A stretch of DNA of 64,000 nt, from contig NC_134646.1 of the NCBI RefSeq assembly GCF_030463565.1, positions 60,405,710 to 60,469,709 of the forward strand, written 5' to 3'. Made by a program: the position numbers and the translations under genes. Positions 37,992 through 49,741 of the stretch are shown here, in pieces; the stretch's first letter is position 1, and every line of letters starts with the position of its first letter. Under the pieces are notes generated by a model. It was not told where the DNA came from, ran no database searches, and was given only the letters and a program-made list of their open reading frames with translations. Source of the stretch: Pelecanus crispus. Taxonomy: Eukaryota; Chordata; Aves; Pelecaniformes; Pelecanidae.

Positions 37992-40900
37992 GTCAGATGC
38001 CCTTTAAAAGATTCTGCTATGCAAATATGTGAAACTTACCTTCTCTTTTCTTTCTTCTTCTTCCCAGGCCCACATTTCGCTTTCATTTTGCACTTACACA
38101 TGAAAAAGAGCAAGCGCTTTCTTTTCTTTTTAACAGTGCTTTTTTGAATAAACTCTCTATTCAGCTTTTAAAAAAACTATTCCTATAGACAATACAATGC
38201 AAAAAAGTCTTATTAGAGGTAAAGACAAATCGGTCATGTGCTCTTTTCCGTTTGCAGTGGCATTTTCTCTCTCCTCCTTCTAGCTCTGTAAGGTTTATGA
38301 CAAGATTGAAAACATCAATAAAAGCCCTTCAAGTAATAACGTTATTTGTATTATTATGATGCTCAGAAAATTGGGACTACTTCGTGTTAAACATGTTATA
38401 GTGGTGAAAGTGTATTATTCTATACCTGTAGGTATGTTTCTGAATGTTAGAAGTATGCAGTTGAGACTGATTTGTTTTAAAAAGCAAGCTAAAATCATGA
38501 ATGAATTGCTATGACAGATCTTCTACCTCCTTAAGTGCTGTCTTTAAGCACCAGCATTTTATTAATATGTTACTATTCCCAGTAATGATAACATCCTAAT
38601 TATTCTTAGTTTTTCACCAGAGTCCAATATTTTGTATTATAATACCCTGTTTTTACTCGCTTATAACTTAGCACTGTTCACCTGCTTTAGCTGAGATACA
38701 CGTATCAACTCGGTGATTTCTGGTCTGCTTGTCCATCTGTGTTTGCTTTTCAACAGAAGGCAGAGGAGTTGAAAAAAGGGTGCCCTGTGCCAGTAGCGTT
38801 GTCCTTGCTGGTGGCCAGACAGCGCGAGGAGCTGCCTGAGCAGAGGGGACGGGGTCTGCCTGCGGCGGGGTGCCTGGGTGCCGGACCCCTGGCACAGGGT
38901 GTTGGTTAGCTGGTAATGGGCCCAGCACCAGCGCGCGTTAGGTACCCCTGCGGTGGGGGAGGCAGGGCTGGTGGGAGAGACAAAATAAAAGATATGGGAA
39001 GTCAGTGATTGGAATTTTGGTCTTGAAGTTAAAGGCACAGGGAGAAGTTGCATTTCCTTGAAGCTTTTAATTAGAAAGTTGGGATGTGCTGCTTGTCGGA
39101 AAAGTGACGTGTTTCAAGCATGACTGTGCCCTGTATAAAGGAGGAGGGACAGGCTATCGCTCTTCTTCCTTATGCCGTTCTACTACGCAATCTAGTTTTT
39201 TTCAGTGCAGTTCAGCATTTCCTTATATGCAAATGTTTTCCAGCACTTCAGTTAGTCCTGGTCTGGTAGCAACTTGTGCCCTTGAGAAGCAAGACCTGCC
39301 CCTTCCCATCTGTATTTCTTATTCTCTTTTTGCCTCTTTTGTTGCTTCCCTTTTTCCCACCTTTATATCTGTTTCTGAGAGCGGAGGGATGCCGGCTGCG
39401 CGTATCCCAGAGCCTGGCTGGGAGTGCAGGGTGACGGCCAGCGAGCAGGCGCCTGTCCTTTGGAGAGGACAGCCCGGTCCTCTTTGTGCGTGCCTCGTGG
39501 TACTCTTTGCATGTTCACTGATTTGATCAACGGGTCATTTCAAGGGGAGTCAGGAGGGGAGGTGGCGGCTAGTGAGAGGTCCATTTTGACATTTTTTCTG
39601 CTTATGATCATACACCAACCCAATTTACGAACGTTGCTTGGGTTTCAAAGACTTCTGGAGACTTTGGCTCAGTCATTGATCAATGTGCCAATGTTCATCA
39701 TAAATCCACCAGGGAGCTTTATCAAGCAGATTAGTAAAACAGAATACATTTTATTTCAGTGTTTCTATGTGCTTATTCTTACAATGTTTTTGATAAATGA
39801 AATGCTAACAGCAGGAGACTGGCTAAAGGTAATCTGGCAGGCAGATACTTAAGCTGTATCTAGGAAGATTATTTTTGAAGAAATTTGTTCAGTGGTAAAA
39901 ATAGTGGCAAACACTGCATGAAGCAGCTCACTTGTAACAAAGAACAAGAATAAATTTCAGTCTTGTTCCAGATTGTGGCAGTTGTATTTATTGATGAAAA
40001 AAATAAATGCTTGTTTTAATTTGCTGAAGCATAGAGTAAAATATAAGCTAGTGAAATCTGTAGATACTGTGCAATTCTGTAAGTTCTAAAGGTCAGGGAA
40101 CGGGTCAAAATTGTCCTGCCCTATTAATTTATTTTTTATGTGACTTCCAGATTGTCAGACTTTTAACTGATTGAGAAGAAGTATAAAGAAGCCAGTCCAT
40201 AAACACAGGCCATCTTGTGTTTTTTAGATTAAAACATGTGCTTTGGTAACATTATGTTGGATCAGATGTGACCTTGCTTGCATTAGACTTTGTTGTTTTT
40301 AGGCAAGATGCAGAAAGCAGCATGTATTGATTATTTAAGAAGTACGTTTACAAAGTTCCTTTAAATTATGTGATGGTTGTGTTTTAGAAGTCTTTTGTGG
40401 CTAGAGCTGAAATTGTCTATAGGATATTTGTGAACTGTTACCTAAGCTCGTAGCTTTTGCACAGTGTGTGTGGGTGATCTGTCCTCTGAAGAATTTGCAG
40501 TTGGTGTAGACTGACTGGTGCTTGAGGAAATGGCAGACATGAAAATTTGTAAAATTTAGTTTAAATTCTGTTTTGAACAAGTTTTAGAAGTTGTTTTAGG
40601 TGGGTGATTCAGGGAACAAGGAATATACTTGGTCTGCTTGATTTTTAAATGAACTGGAGTGATGGTTGGAAGTGTGCAGCTTTGACAGCACATCAAAGAG
40701 GAGGGAATGCTAGCAACTGTACGTGCATTTAGGTAACATTGTGAAGTGCTCCTTTTCCCTCTGTGTTTATGTATGTGTTCTTTTAAAACCCATATATTTA
40801 ATCTCTTGTAAATCTGTACAGGAGTCAGTTCTGTCATATATCAAATATACAAGGATGCAGCACAACTCAGCTGGAATGATCTGTCATTGGCTAGCTCAAT

Positions 40901-42200
40901 TTATAGCTTTTCATTCCTGGATAAGCCCCAGATACATTTTTATGTGCAATATAAGCAGTCGGTGATATCTGAGAATTATGAACAACAGAAAGGCTGTTTC
41001 ATGCTGTGGCAGGTGGGAGTGATTTATTAATTGGCCTCTGATTTGGTTCCCAGGTGTCAAACAACAGTGACTACTACAGTATGTAAATTGAGGTGTTCGT
41101 GCAGTATTTGTGCAGATTAGTGGAAGCCATAAATAGGCAGTACAAGAACAAATTATAGTTTTTAAAAAATATACTTCTGATAATTTTTTTTATAGTCTAA
41201 AAAAAATCTGTTCCCTCAACCACCTTAATATTTTTTCAAAATGTGAGCTGTGCCCCTGGCTAGTAAAAATCAGAAACTTGTCTACAGGTAGACAAAAGAA
41301 TGATTTTATTTCACTGTGGAATACGTGTACTCTGTCCTAGGATGGACGTTTTATCCTCAAGTTTGAACGTTGGGAGCTGTAGAAACAGTGAGCAATGTCT
41401 GGAGCAGCCCTTTTTTAAAGTTGATTGCATTAGACCAGGATACTTTGTCAAGGGATTCCCGCCTCCATCCCCCCCAGAAATCAAATACAGTATTGTGTAA
41501 TACTCTACTTTTTGTATTCCCTGCCTTCTGATCCTCTACTTTCCCCTTAAAAAGAAAAAAACAAACCACCCCCCCCCCCCAAAAAAAAAACAAAACACCA
41601 AACAAAAAAAACCCCACCCGACAGTCAAAGAGCAGAGAAAATGCAGGTGTTAAGAGGCAACAGCTGACTGGCCAGTCAGGCTTAAAATTAACAGTACTTG
41701 AGTTCTACCCTACATGAAAAAGGAGCAGCATCTGCCTGTGGTCAGCTTAGAAATTTTGCAAATTTTCTGTTTCCTAGTGATGAGTGCTCAAGGAGTTCTG
41801 CCCCTCCTCCTTGTCAGAGGTAGAGGTGAAGTACTAAAATGAAACGGTGGTAAGGATGACTTCTGGACTCCCAGGCATTTGCAAGGGGCACCTCTCCTGT
41901 CCCCAAGCCTGCCTGCAGCAGAATCAGGCATGAAAAAACTGCCTTAAAACTGCCTTGTGTAGGGTCAAGCTTTCTGCTTTTTCTTGGCTTCGTGGTCCTG
42001 ATGACCTATCTATATTTTTCTGCCTCTGTTTTTCCTTATTTAAGAAGCTAAGCTTTTGTCTATTCTCTTACCCACTTAGGTTGTGGTAATTTTCCTACTA
42101 TAAAACAATTACGTAAAGTGCCGCATCCCTTCACCAGAAGCCCTACCACAATAGTGTATATAATGAATGTGTTTCACGACTGTTTCTTTTGCTTTTCTAG
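37992..42200 (+). other. APBB2 intron between the two coding exons
   Basis: This is a phase-1 intron with GT at 37992 and AG at 42199-42200, behind the tract TTTCTTTTGCTTTTCTAG. It holds two GC-rich, CpG-containing patches (about 38780-38970 and 39378-39510) and a TATAAAG at 39134-39140 between them. Two A/C-rich low-complexity stretches lie near 41566-41620. No exon with a recognisable protein match is seen inside. Confidence 0.85.
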
Positions 42201-43001
42201 TCGATTCCGGCGTGGACGCGTTGGCAGTGTTTATGGCAAGCAGCAGCACGACGGACGTTGTGAACCGCAACAACCCCGCCACCCCACCGAACACTCTTAA
42301 CCTGCGCTCCTCTCATAATGAACTTCTGAATGCAGAAATTAGGCACACGGAGACCAAGAACAGCACTCCTCCGAAATGCAGGAAAAAATATGCGCTGACT
42401 AACATCCAGACGGCCATGGGTCTTTCCGATCCAGCAGCGCAGCCCCTTCTGGGGAACAGCTCTGCCAATATAAAGCTGGTGAAGAATGGAGAAAACCAGC
42501 TCAGGAAAGCCGCTGAGCAGGGACAGCAGGATCCCAACAAAAACCTCAGTACCACTGCAGGCATAAACATAACTTCTGAGAAGTCTGAAGGCAAAGAGCC
42601 AATCCCGCAGGATTCCTCTGGCTGTGAAATATTACCCTCGCAGCCCAGGAGGACCAAGAGCTTCCTGAATTACTATGCAGATCTAGAGACAACTACTCGA
42701 GAGCTAGAGCAGAGTTTTGTTGCGATGGAAGATAAATCTGCACACGGCAACAGCCAGGCTTCTACCGTTATTGTCAATGGGGAAGTCCTGCCCCGGAAAC
42801 AAAACAAGCAGTCAAGCCCAGAGGATGGTCAAGTTGCCACAGTGTCATCCAGCCCTGAGACTAAGAAAGACCACCCAAAAACTGGGGCCAAAACAGATTG
42901 CGCCCTCCATAGGATTCAAAACCTGGCCCCAAGTGATGAGGACTCCAGCTGGACTACGCTGTCACAGGACAGCACTTCGCCCAGCTCGCCCGACGAAACA
43001 G
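42201..43001 (+). CDS. APBB2: APBB2 N-terminal coding exon (residues 7-273)
   Basis: This 801-base exon encodes the N-terminal, mostly disordered region of APBB2, an adaptor for APP-family tails. Recognisable landmarks include ATPPNTLNLRSSHNELLNAE near residue 35, a basic stretch KCRKKYALTNIQTAMGLSDP at about residues 65-84, and PSQPRRTKSFLNYYADLETT at about 152-171. SSPETKKDHPKTGAKTDCAL follows near 223-242. The exon ends with SPSSPDET and one extra base, then donor GTACGC at 43002. Serine, threonine and proline are abundant and no folded domain lies here. In known APBB2 the next exon opens the segment leading to the WW domain, which I could not find in the window. An internal ATG at codon 18 (42233) is a possible alternative start. 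There are no in-frame stops, and the reading frame joins exactly to 37991. Confidence 0.96.
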
Positions 43002-45419
43002 GTACGCAAGTAAAGGCTGCTCACAGCCACTGTTTTAGAAATGCTTTGCTTAACTCTTACTAGCTGGCAGCTGGAAGGAGAGAGGCAATTTAGTGGTGCT
43101 TTCAGTGGGGAAGTGGATGGCATTGAAACATAAGCGCTGGGCTTGCACGCAGCTCCTTGTCCCTTTGAGAACACTTGGCAGCCTCCCGCTTGGTCCTGGT
43201 GTCTTTACTGCTGCTTTAGGAAAGGCACTGGCGAATGCTATAGACAGTGTCCTAAAAATATGCTAACTGCACCTTTTGCTAGTTTAGAAATAATTGCTCT
43301 TCACTAATCAGTGGTACGTGTTGTGAGAAGTATATGATTGTCTGGACGTGTTAAACTACTGATAGCTGCCTACACACAACAAACTTTTCTGAACAATGAC
43401 TTTTAGGTTCAGCAAAAATTTTCACTTTTCTAATTCAAATCTTTTTCAGTGTCCCCACCCCCAGCCATTTGATGCTATTCTTTTCTTTTGAAAAAACAGT
43501 CCCCCCAAACCTTGAGTCGCTTAATTTCTGTTTTTTCTTTTCTTTGTGCAGCAGTTCCATACAGTAACTCAGAAGCTGAAAACATGGCATTTCATATTTT
43601 GGAAGCCTGAGCTCATTAATTATTTGAACAGTAATAATGACTTCTGCACTGGCTCTGTTGTGATTTATAACACATCTATATTGTTTTTAAAACTCCAGAG
43701 ATCTCATTTACTCTAGTTAATGGACTTTGTCACTTTTTTTTGTATCCAAGCCAGTATATAAATGTACAGCTTGGTCAAGATGATCGAAGGCGATCTGATT
43801 CTCGAGGATGACCTGGGGCTAAAGAAATTTGCCATCTATTGTTTGTATTTTAAGTGATTTCATTATTACAGTGCACAGATTATATACTGTTTGGAGGCCA
43901 CCATGGTCCAAATCCACAGCTGCGTTATGTCAGTCATGCATGATTATGACAATAGTGATTTTTATTTTAATGTGTAGGGTTTTTTAAAATAGCAACCAGA
44001 AATGCCCACTATGTGACATATAATGGATCTTCGGATCTTCTGATCTTCTTTTTGATATGTAACAAACCTTTGCTATTAAGAAAGAAAATTTTCATGAAGT
44101 CACATCTTCACATGCAAAATGTAAAAGTTTTCAGTTTACTGAATTTGCTGTTTGAGTTAATACTATTTCTCAGGATACTTGATATAATATGTATGACAGC
44201 ACTGACAACATTTTCTGGAGAAACTATCAATAGGAGGTATTTAGATAACTTGACGCTGAGCTTGTTGGCTCCTTCTGTCTTTGTACTTGCCCCAGGTTTG
44301 GCAATGAGAAACTGTGGGTAGAAAATTTATATTCACTGAAAACTAAATTAGAGTAATTCCAAGTAGTCTAATTAAATAAGGGTGTCCTAAGATGCTAAGA
44401 GCTAGCATAAGTTTTGTTTCTTTTTAAATAATATGTTTAAAATGTTCTTCCCACATGTGTATTGCCACTGTATGGTGTATGAGCTTTCAGCATTCAGGAA
44501 GGGGGGTTTTCTAAGCTTTTTTGAGGTGTTGGCAGGTTTGCTTGCCTAAGTAACCAAGTGTTAGCTGAGCTGTGGTTTGTTTGCACTATGGAAATAAAGG
44601 GGAACTTTCCCCTGCTGAGTATGGGGGGTTTCCTCATTTAAAAAAAAAAAAAAAAAATTCAATTAATAAAGCCCTCGGAGCTCACCACTCTTCTAAAGCA
44701 GAATAAAGGGCTTTTTAAAATTCTTTGCTACCTTCACCATACTAGCAACCAATGTATTATAAACAAATAGTTACAGAAAAGCAGATGTCCAGATATCCGA
44801 CTTCAGTCTTTATAAGAAAAGAGTTAAAAAATAAACAGAAAGCCCTAGAAAACCTTAAAATTGCCTTTCAAGGTCCAGGTGGTAGAAGCGTCTCTTTCTC
44901 ATCCCTGTGCTTGTTGTCGGAGAGCACTGAGTAGGACATAGGACCTGTCATACTGGATTGGATCACTAGTTTTGAGATGCCTGTATATATAAGTAATCAT
45001 GAACTTGAAAAACATCCAACTATTGCGACTTGCAACTTACAGACATCTGTCTTTTAGGATTATTTGCTATCTTGAATTTGCCTCCACTCTGATAAAATTG
45101 TTTCATTAAGTGTTTCCAGTTTCTTTCCAAAATGGACTATCAAATGATACAACAGAAGAGAGCAAAGAAATAAAATGTCGAGTTGCCGTGGGTGTCAGGA
45201 GGGATTTTGGATGTGATAAAACAGGCCAGTTTCTCAGGCTCCCCTGCAGCTCCTTCTGGGAGGCTGAAAAGGGGAGTGCAAAAAGCAATGCTGCTGGTGT
45301 AGAAAAAAACCCAGAAATCGCAGCTAGTGCAAAGATCTCCAGACTCACTTGTTTAGGAGCAAATTTTCTAGTTGTTCTCAGGGGCTCCAGCCTTTTAGAT
45401 TTGAGTAATGTGCCATCCC
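43002..45419 (+). other. APBB2 intron, 5' part
   Basis: This begins with a good donor (GTACGCAAG). It contains a strong acceptor-like site ending at 43551 (see findings), a 19-base A run after TCCTCATTT at about 44641, and otherwise AT-rich sequence. The expected WW-domain exon is not seen. Confidence 0.75.
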
Positions 45420-45598
45420 TAGGCAAGTATAAAAGAAGCCCCTGGGGAGCACTAGTGACCAGAAGCACCGCAAACAGGGCGGGCACACAGCGCATGGGGC
45501 GGCAGCACGGGCGTGGCAGGAAGGGCGCTGAAGCTCGGCCAGGGAGCAATGGTATCCTCCGGCAGAAAGCCATGGCCTCTCTAAGCTCTGCAGCCACC

Positions 45599-46638
45599 AT
45601 GACCGACACAGCTTCCCAGGCCGAGCTCCAGTGGGAACGCGGTGCCAGCCAGGCGTCAGGCTGCAGGCTGTGCCCCGCTCTTGCGCCAGGTGAGCGCACC
45701 CGTGGGAGGTGCGCCCAGGCAGAGAGGAACTCCTGCTCAGTGACAGAGCTCCGGGAGGAGGCGAGTAGGTTGAGGAGTATCAGGGAGAGCAAGAGAGAGA
45801 CAGACTACTGGAATCGCACCCTACCCTCCCTGAGACAGGCCCAACAGGCAGACAGGACACGTGATACGGAGGATTCCCTATCCTCTCTCCACCTGGCTGA
45901 ACATGGTGACTTAAGGGACAGGGGGCCATGGCGACACCTTCCTGCCCGGTGCAGCAGGCACGTCTCCTCCGTGACTGCCCCACCTTCCCAGGTGCCCTCG
46001 CATAATAGGTATGAGGCTCTGCAAGTGGAACCGAACAACGACAAGGACGATGGTTTATCTAGCTTGGAGGTGTCGCCAAGGTTAAGTTGGCCTACCCCCT
46101 GTGTCAAAACTGCTTCCATAAAGACAAAAAAGGCGGGTTGTTGTCATAGAAGACTCTCCTGAAGGGAACAGAAGGCCCAGTATGCAGACCAGACCCACTT
46201 CTTAGGGAAGTCTGCTGCCTCCATGGGGCCTGGGTTAAAGATATGAGGAGAATACTTCCTATGCTGGTACGGCCCTCAATTTACTATCCATTGCTGATTT
46301 TTCAGGTAGGCAGCAATGAAGTTGCAACAAGAAGTCCGAAGGCAATCAAGAGAGACTAAAGGGCCTTGGGATGACTGGTTAAGGGATCAGGAGCATAAGC
46401 AGTGTTCTTCTCTATCCTTCCAGTTGCAAGGAATGATGAGGGAAGAAACAGGAACAGCCAGCAGATGAATACCTGGCTCCGAGCCTGGTGTCACAGGCAG
46501 AATTTTGGGTTTTTTAATCGTGGGTCAGTCTACATGACACCAGGCCTGCTGGCGACGGATGGGGTAAACATGTCTCAAAGGGGGAAAAGGACCTTTGCAC
46601 AGGAGATAGCAGGGCTCACTGAAAGAGCTTTGAACTAG
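45599..46638 (+). pseudogene. CR1 ORF1 with SGNH-hydrolase (esterase-type) domain, broken
   Basis: CR1 ORF1 encodes a nucleic-acid-handling protein whose C-terminal half is an SGNH/GDSL-type hydrolase. The chosen ATG (45599) has an excellent context, GCCACCATGA; an in-frame ATG at 45572 is an alternative. The N-terminal part shows a helical, probably coiled segment (TELREEASRLRSIRESKRET) and then SLRQAQQADRTRDTED and SHNRYEALQVEPNND. The frame then shifts near 46130. The block-I serine region survives in another frame as RVVVIEDSP, where the family has glycine before Asp-Ser. Several stops follow to about 46400. The C-terminus resumes as SSILPVARNDEGRNRNSQQM and ends LLATDGVNMSQRGKR. There the catalytic His of the family's DGxH motif is replaced by Asn. 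It is dead by frameshift, stops and loss of a catalytic residue. Confidence 0.85.
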
Positions 46639-46859
46639 ATTTGAAGGGGGAGGGGATAAAACCAGGCTCACTAGAGATAAGCCTAAGGGCAGCATGCCAA
46701 TGTTTGAGGGATGGTGCCATCTCAGTGGAGGTAGGGGGTGGAGATCCATGCGGCAGCAAAGACGCAAGGGTTATTGATGTGTTAGAAACCACGGAAGTGC
46801 CTGAGAATGGTCAGGTAGGAATTAGGGCTTCTCCCCCTAAAAAGGTGGCGGGATCAATA

Positions 46860-49657
46860 GCCCAACTGAAATGCATCTACACCAATGCATGCAGCATGAA
46901 CAACAAACAGGAGGAGCTGGAAGCCATTGTGCAGCAGGAAAATTATGATATAGTTGCCATCATGGAAACATGGTGGGATGACTGGCACAACTGGAGTGCT
47001 GCAATGGGTGGCTATAAACTCTTCAGAAGGGATAGGCAAGGAAGGAGAGGTGGTGGGGTGGCCCTGTATGTTAGGAGTGTTTTGGTTGTCTAGAGCTTAA
47101 TGATGGTGACGATAGGGTTGAGTGTTTATGGGTAAGAACCAGGGGGAAGGCCAACAAGGCAGATATCACGGTGGGAGTCTGTTACAGACCACCCAACCGG
47201 GATGAAAAGGCAGATGAAATATTCTATAAGCAGATGGGAGAAATCTTATAATCTAGATTTAGATTAGAATCTAAACTAGCTGTTGTTTTTGTGGGGGACT
47301 TCAACTTAACGGATGTCTGCTGGCAATACAGTACAGCAGAGAGGAAACAGTCCAGGAGGTTCCTGGAGTGTGTGTAAGCTAACTTCCTGACACAGGTGGT
47401 GAGTGAGCCAACTGGGGAGGGCACCCTGCTGGACCTGTTGTTTGTGAACAGAGGATTTGTGGGTGATGTGATGGTTGGAGGCCATCTTGGGCATAGCAAT
47501 CATGAAATGATAGAGTTTTTGATTCTTGGAGAACTAAGGAAGGGAGTCAGCAGAACTGCTACCTTGGACTTCCTCAGGGCAGACTTTGGCCTGTTTAGGA
47601 GCCTGTTGACAGAGTCCCTTGGGAGGCAGTCCTGAAGGGCAAAGGAGTCCAGGAAGGCTGGACATTCTTCAAGAAGGAATCTTAAAGGCACAGGAGCAGG
47701 CTTTCCCCATGTGCTGAAAGACCAGCCGGCAGGGAAGATGACCAGCCTGGCTGAACAGAGAGCTTCGGCTGGAACTCAGGAAAAAATGGAGAGTGTATGA
47801 CCTTTGGAAGAAGGGGCAGGCAACTCAGGAGGACTACAAGGATGTTGTGAGGCTATGCAGGGAGAAAATTAGAAGGGCCAAAGCCCAGCTAGAAGTTACT
47901 TAATCTGGCTACTGCTGTACAAAACAATTTAAAATGTTTCTATAAATATATTAGCAACAGAAGGAGGGCTAAGGAAAATCTCCATCTTTTATTGGATGTG
48001 GTGGGGGAGACATAATGTCAAAGGGTGAGGAAAAGGCCGAGGTACTTAATGCCTTCTTTGCCTCAGTCTTTAATAGTAAGGCCAGCTGTTCTCTGGGTAC
48101 CCAGCCCTCTGAGCTGGAAGGCAGGGACGAGGAGCAGAATGAAGCCCCCATAATCCAAGGGGAAATGGTTAGTGTCCTGCTACACCACTTAGACACACAC
48201 AAGTCTATGGGGCTGGATGGGATTCACCCAAGGGTACTGAAGGAGCTCCAGAAGTGCTCACCAAGCCCCTTTCAGTCATCTATCAGCAGTCCTGGCTACC
48301 TGGGGAGGTCCCAGTTGACTGGAGATTAGCAAATGTGACACCCATCTACAAGAAGGGGTGGAAGGAGGATCCAGGGAGCAGGATCTGGCCTGTCAGTCTG
48401 ACCTTGCTACTGGGGGAGATTATGGAGCAGATCGTCTTGAGTGCCATCATGCGGCATGTACAGGACAACCAGGTAATCAGGCCAGTCAGCATGGGTTTAT
48501 GAAAGGCAGGTCCTGCTTGACTAACCTGATCTCCTTCTATGACAAGGTGACCCACTTAGTAGATGAGGGAAAGGCTGTGGCAGTTGTCTACCTAGACTTT
48601 AGCAAAGCCTTTGACACTGTTTCCCGCAGCATTCTCCTGGAGAAACTGACTGCTCATGGCTTGGATGGGCATACTCTTTGCTGAGTAAAAAACTGGCTGG
48701 ATGGCCAGACCCAAAGAGTTGTGGTGAATGGAGTTTAATCCAGTTGGTGGGTGGTCACAAGTGGTGTTCCCCCGGGCTCAGTATTTGGGCCAGTTCTGTT
48801 TAATATCTTTATCAATGATCTGGATGAGGAGATCGAGTGCCCCCGCAGTTAAGTTTGCAGATGACACCAAGCTGGGTGGGACTGTTGATCTGTCTGAGGG
48901 TAGGAAGGCTCTACAGAGGGATCTGGACAGGCTGGATCGATGGGCCGAGGCCAATTGTATGATGTTCAACAAGACCAAGTGCCGGGTCCTGCACTTCGGT
49001 CACAACAACCCCATGCAATGCTGCAGGCTTGGGGAAGAGTGGCTGGAAAGCTGCCTGGCAGAAAAGGACCTGGGGGTGCTGGTCAGCAGCCGGCTGAACA
49101 TGAGACAGTAGTCTGCCCAGATGGCCAAGAAGGCCAACAGCATCCTGGCTTGTGTCAGGAATAGTGTGGCCAGCAGGAGCAGGGAGGTGATTGTCCCCCT
49201 GTACTCAGCACTGGTGAGGCCGCACCTGGAATACTGCGTCCAGTTTTGGGCCCCTCAATACAAGAAAGACATTGAGGTGCTGGAGCGTGTCCAGAGAAGG
49301 GCAACGAAGCTGGTGAAGGGTCTGGAGCACAGGCCTTATGAGGAGCGGCTGAGGGAACTGGGGTTGTTTAGCCTGGAGAAGAGGAGGCTGAGGGGAGACC
49401 TTATCGCTCTCTACAACTCCCTGAAAGGAGGTTGTAGTGAGGCGGGTGTTGGTCTCTTCTCCCAAGTAGTTAGTGATAGGATGAGAGGAAATGGGATTAA
49501 GCTGCGCCAGGGGAGGTTTAGGTTGGAAATTAGGAAAAATTTCTTTATGGAAAGGGTGGTCAAGCATTGGAACAGGCTGCCCAGGGAAGTGGTTGAGTCC
49601 CTATCCCTGGAGGTATTTAAAAGACATGTAGATGCGGTGCTTAGGGACATGGTTTAG
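46860..49657 (+). pseudogene. CR1 ORF2 endonuclease-reverse transcriptase, broken
   Basis: The endonuclease starts at LKCIYTNACSMNNKQEELEA and keeps the catalytic Glu in IMETWWDDWHNW. It breaks at a stop after YVRSVLVV (47091-47093), then resumes with ITVGVCYRPPNRDEKADEIF and VVFVGDFNLTDVCW. It ends with LGHSNHEMIEF, where the usual catalytic Asp of the SDH motif is Asn. The linker and RT follow: [81 protein letters not shown] and [12 protein letters not shown], with the RT aspartates intact. The C-terminal segment from about 49121 to the stop at 49655-49657 is a clean 178-codon frame. At least six frame changes or stops separate these pieces (for example after GHTLC near 48682 and after NMRQ at 49111). 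Confidence 0.9.
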
Positions 49658-49741
49658 TGGTGGATTTGGCACTGTTAGGTTAACGGTTGGACTTGATGAT
49701 CTTTAAAGGTCTTTTCCAACCTAAACGATTCTATGATTCTA

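Larger units (their letters stand above)
45420..49741 (+). mobile_element. CR1 LINE, near full length, plus strand
   Basis: This non-LTR retrotransposon runs in the same orientation as APBB2 and lies inside its intron. In order it has a GC-rich 5' region, ORF1, a short gap, ORF2 with endonuclease and reverse transcriptase, and a short 3' untranslated tail. The tail ends GATTCTATGATTCTA at 49727-49741, the CR1 terminal repeat. At about 4.3 kb it approaches the full length of the family, whereas most avian copies are short 3' fragments. The 5' limit is uncertain: GC-rich sequence in the same open frame as ORF1 extends back to about 45140. Both ORFs are broken, so the copy cannot move on its own. 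Confidence 0.93.

Noticed and set aside
45106..45792. 228-codon minus-strand frame opposite the CR1 ORF1
   Set aside because: It is the antisense shadow of CR1 5' sequence; the + strand reading has recognisable ORF1 features.
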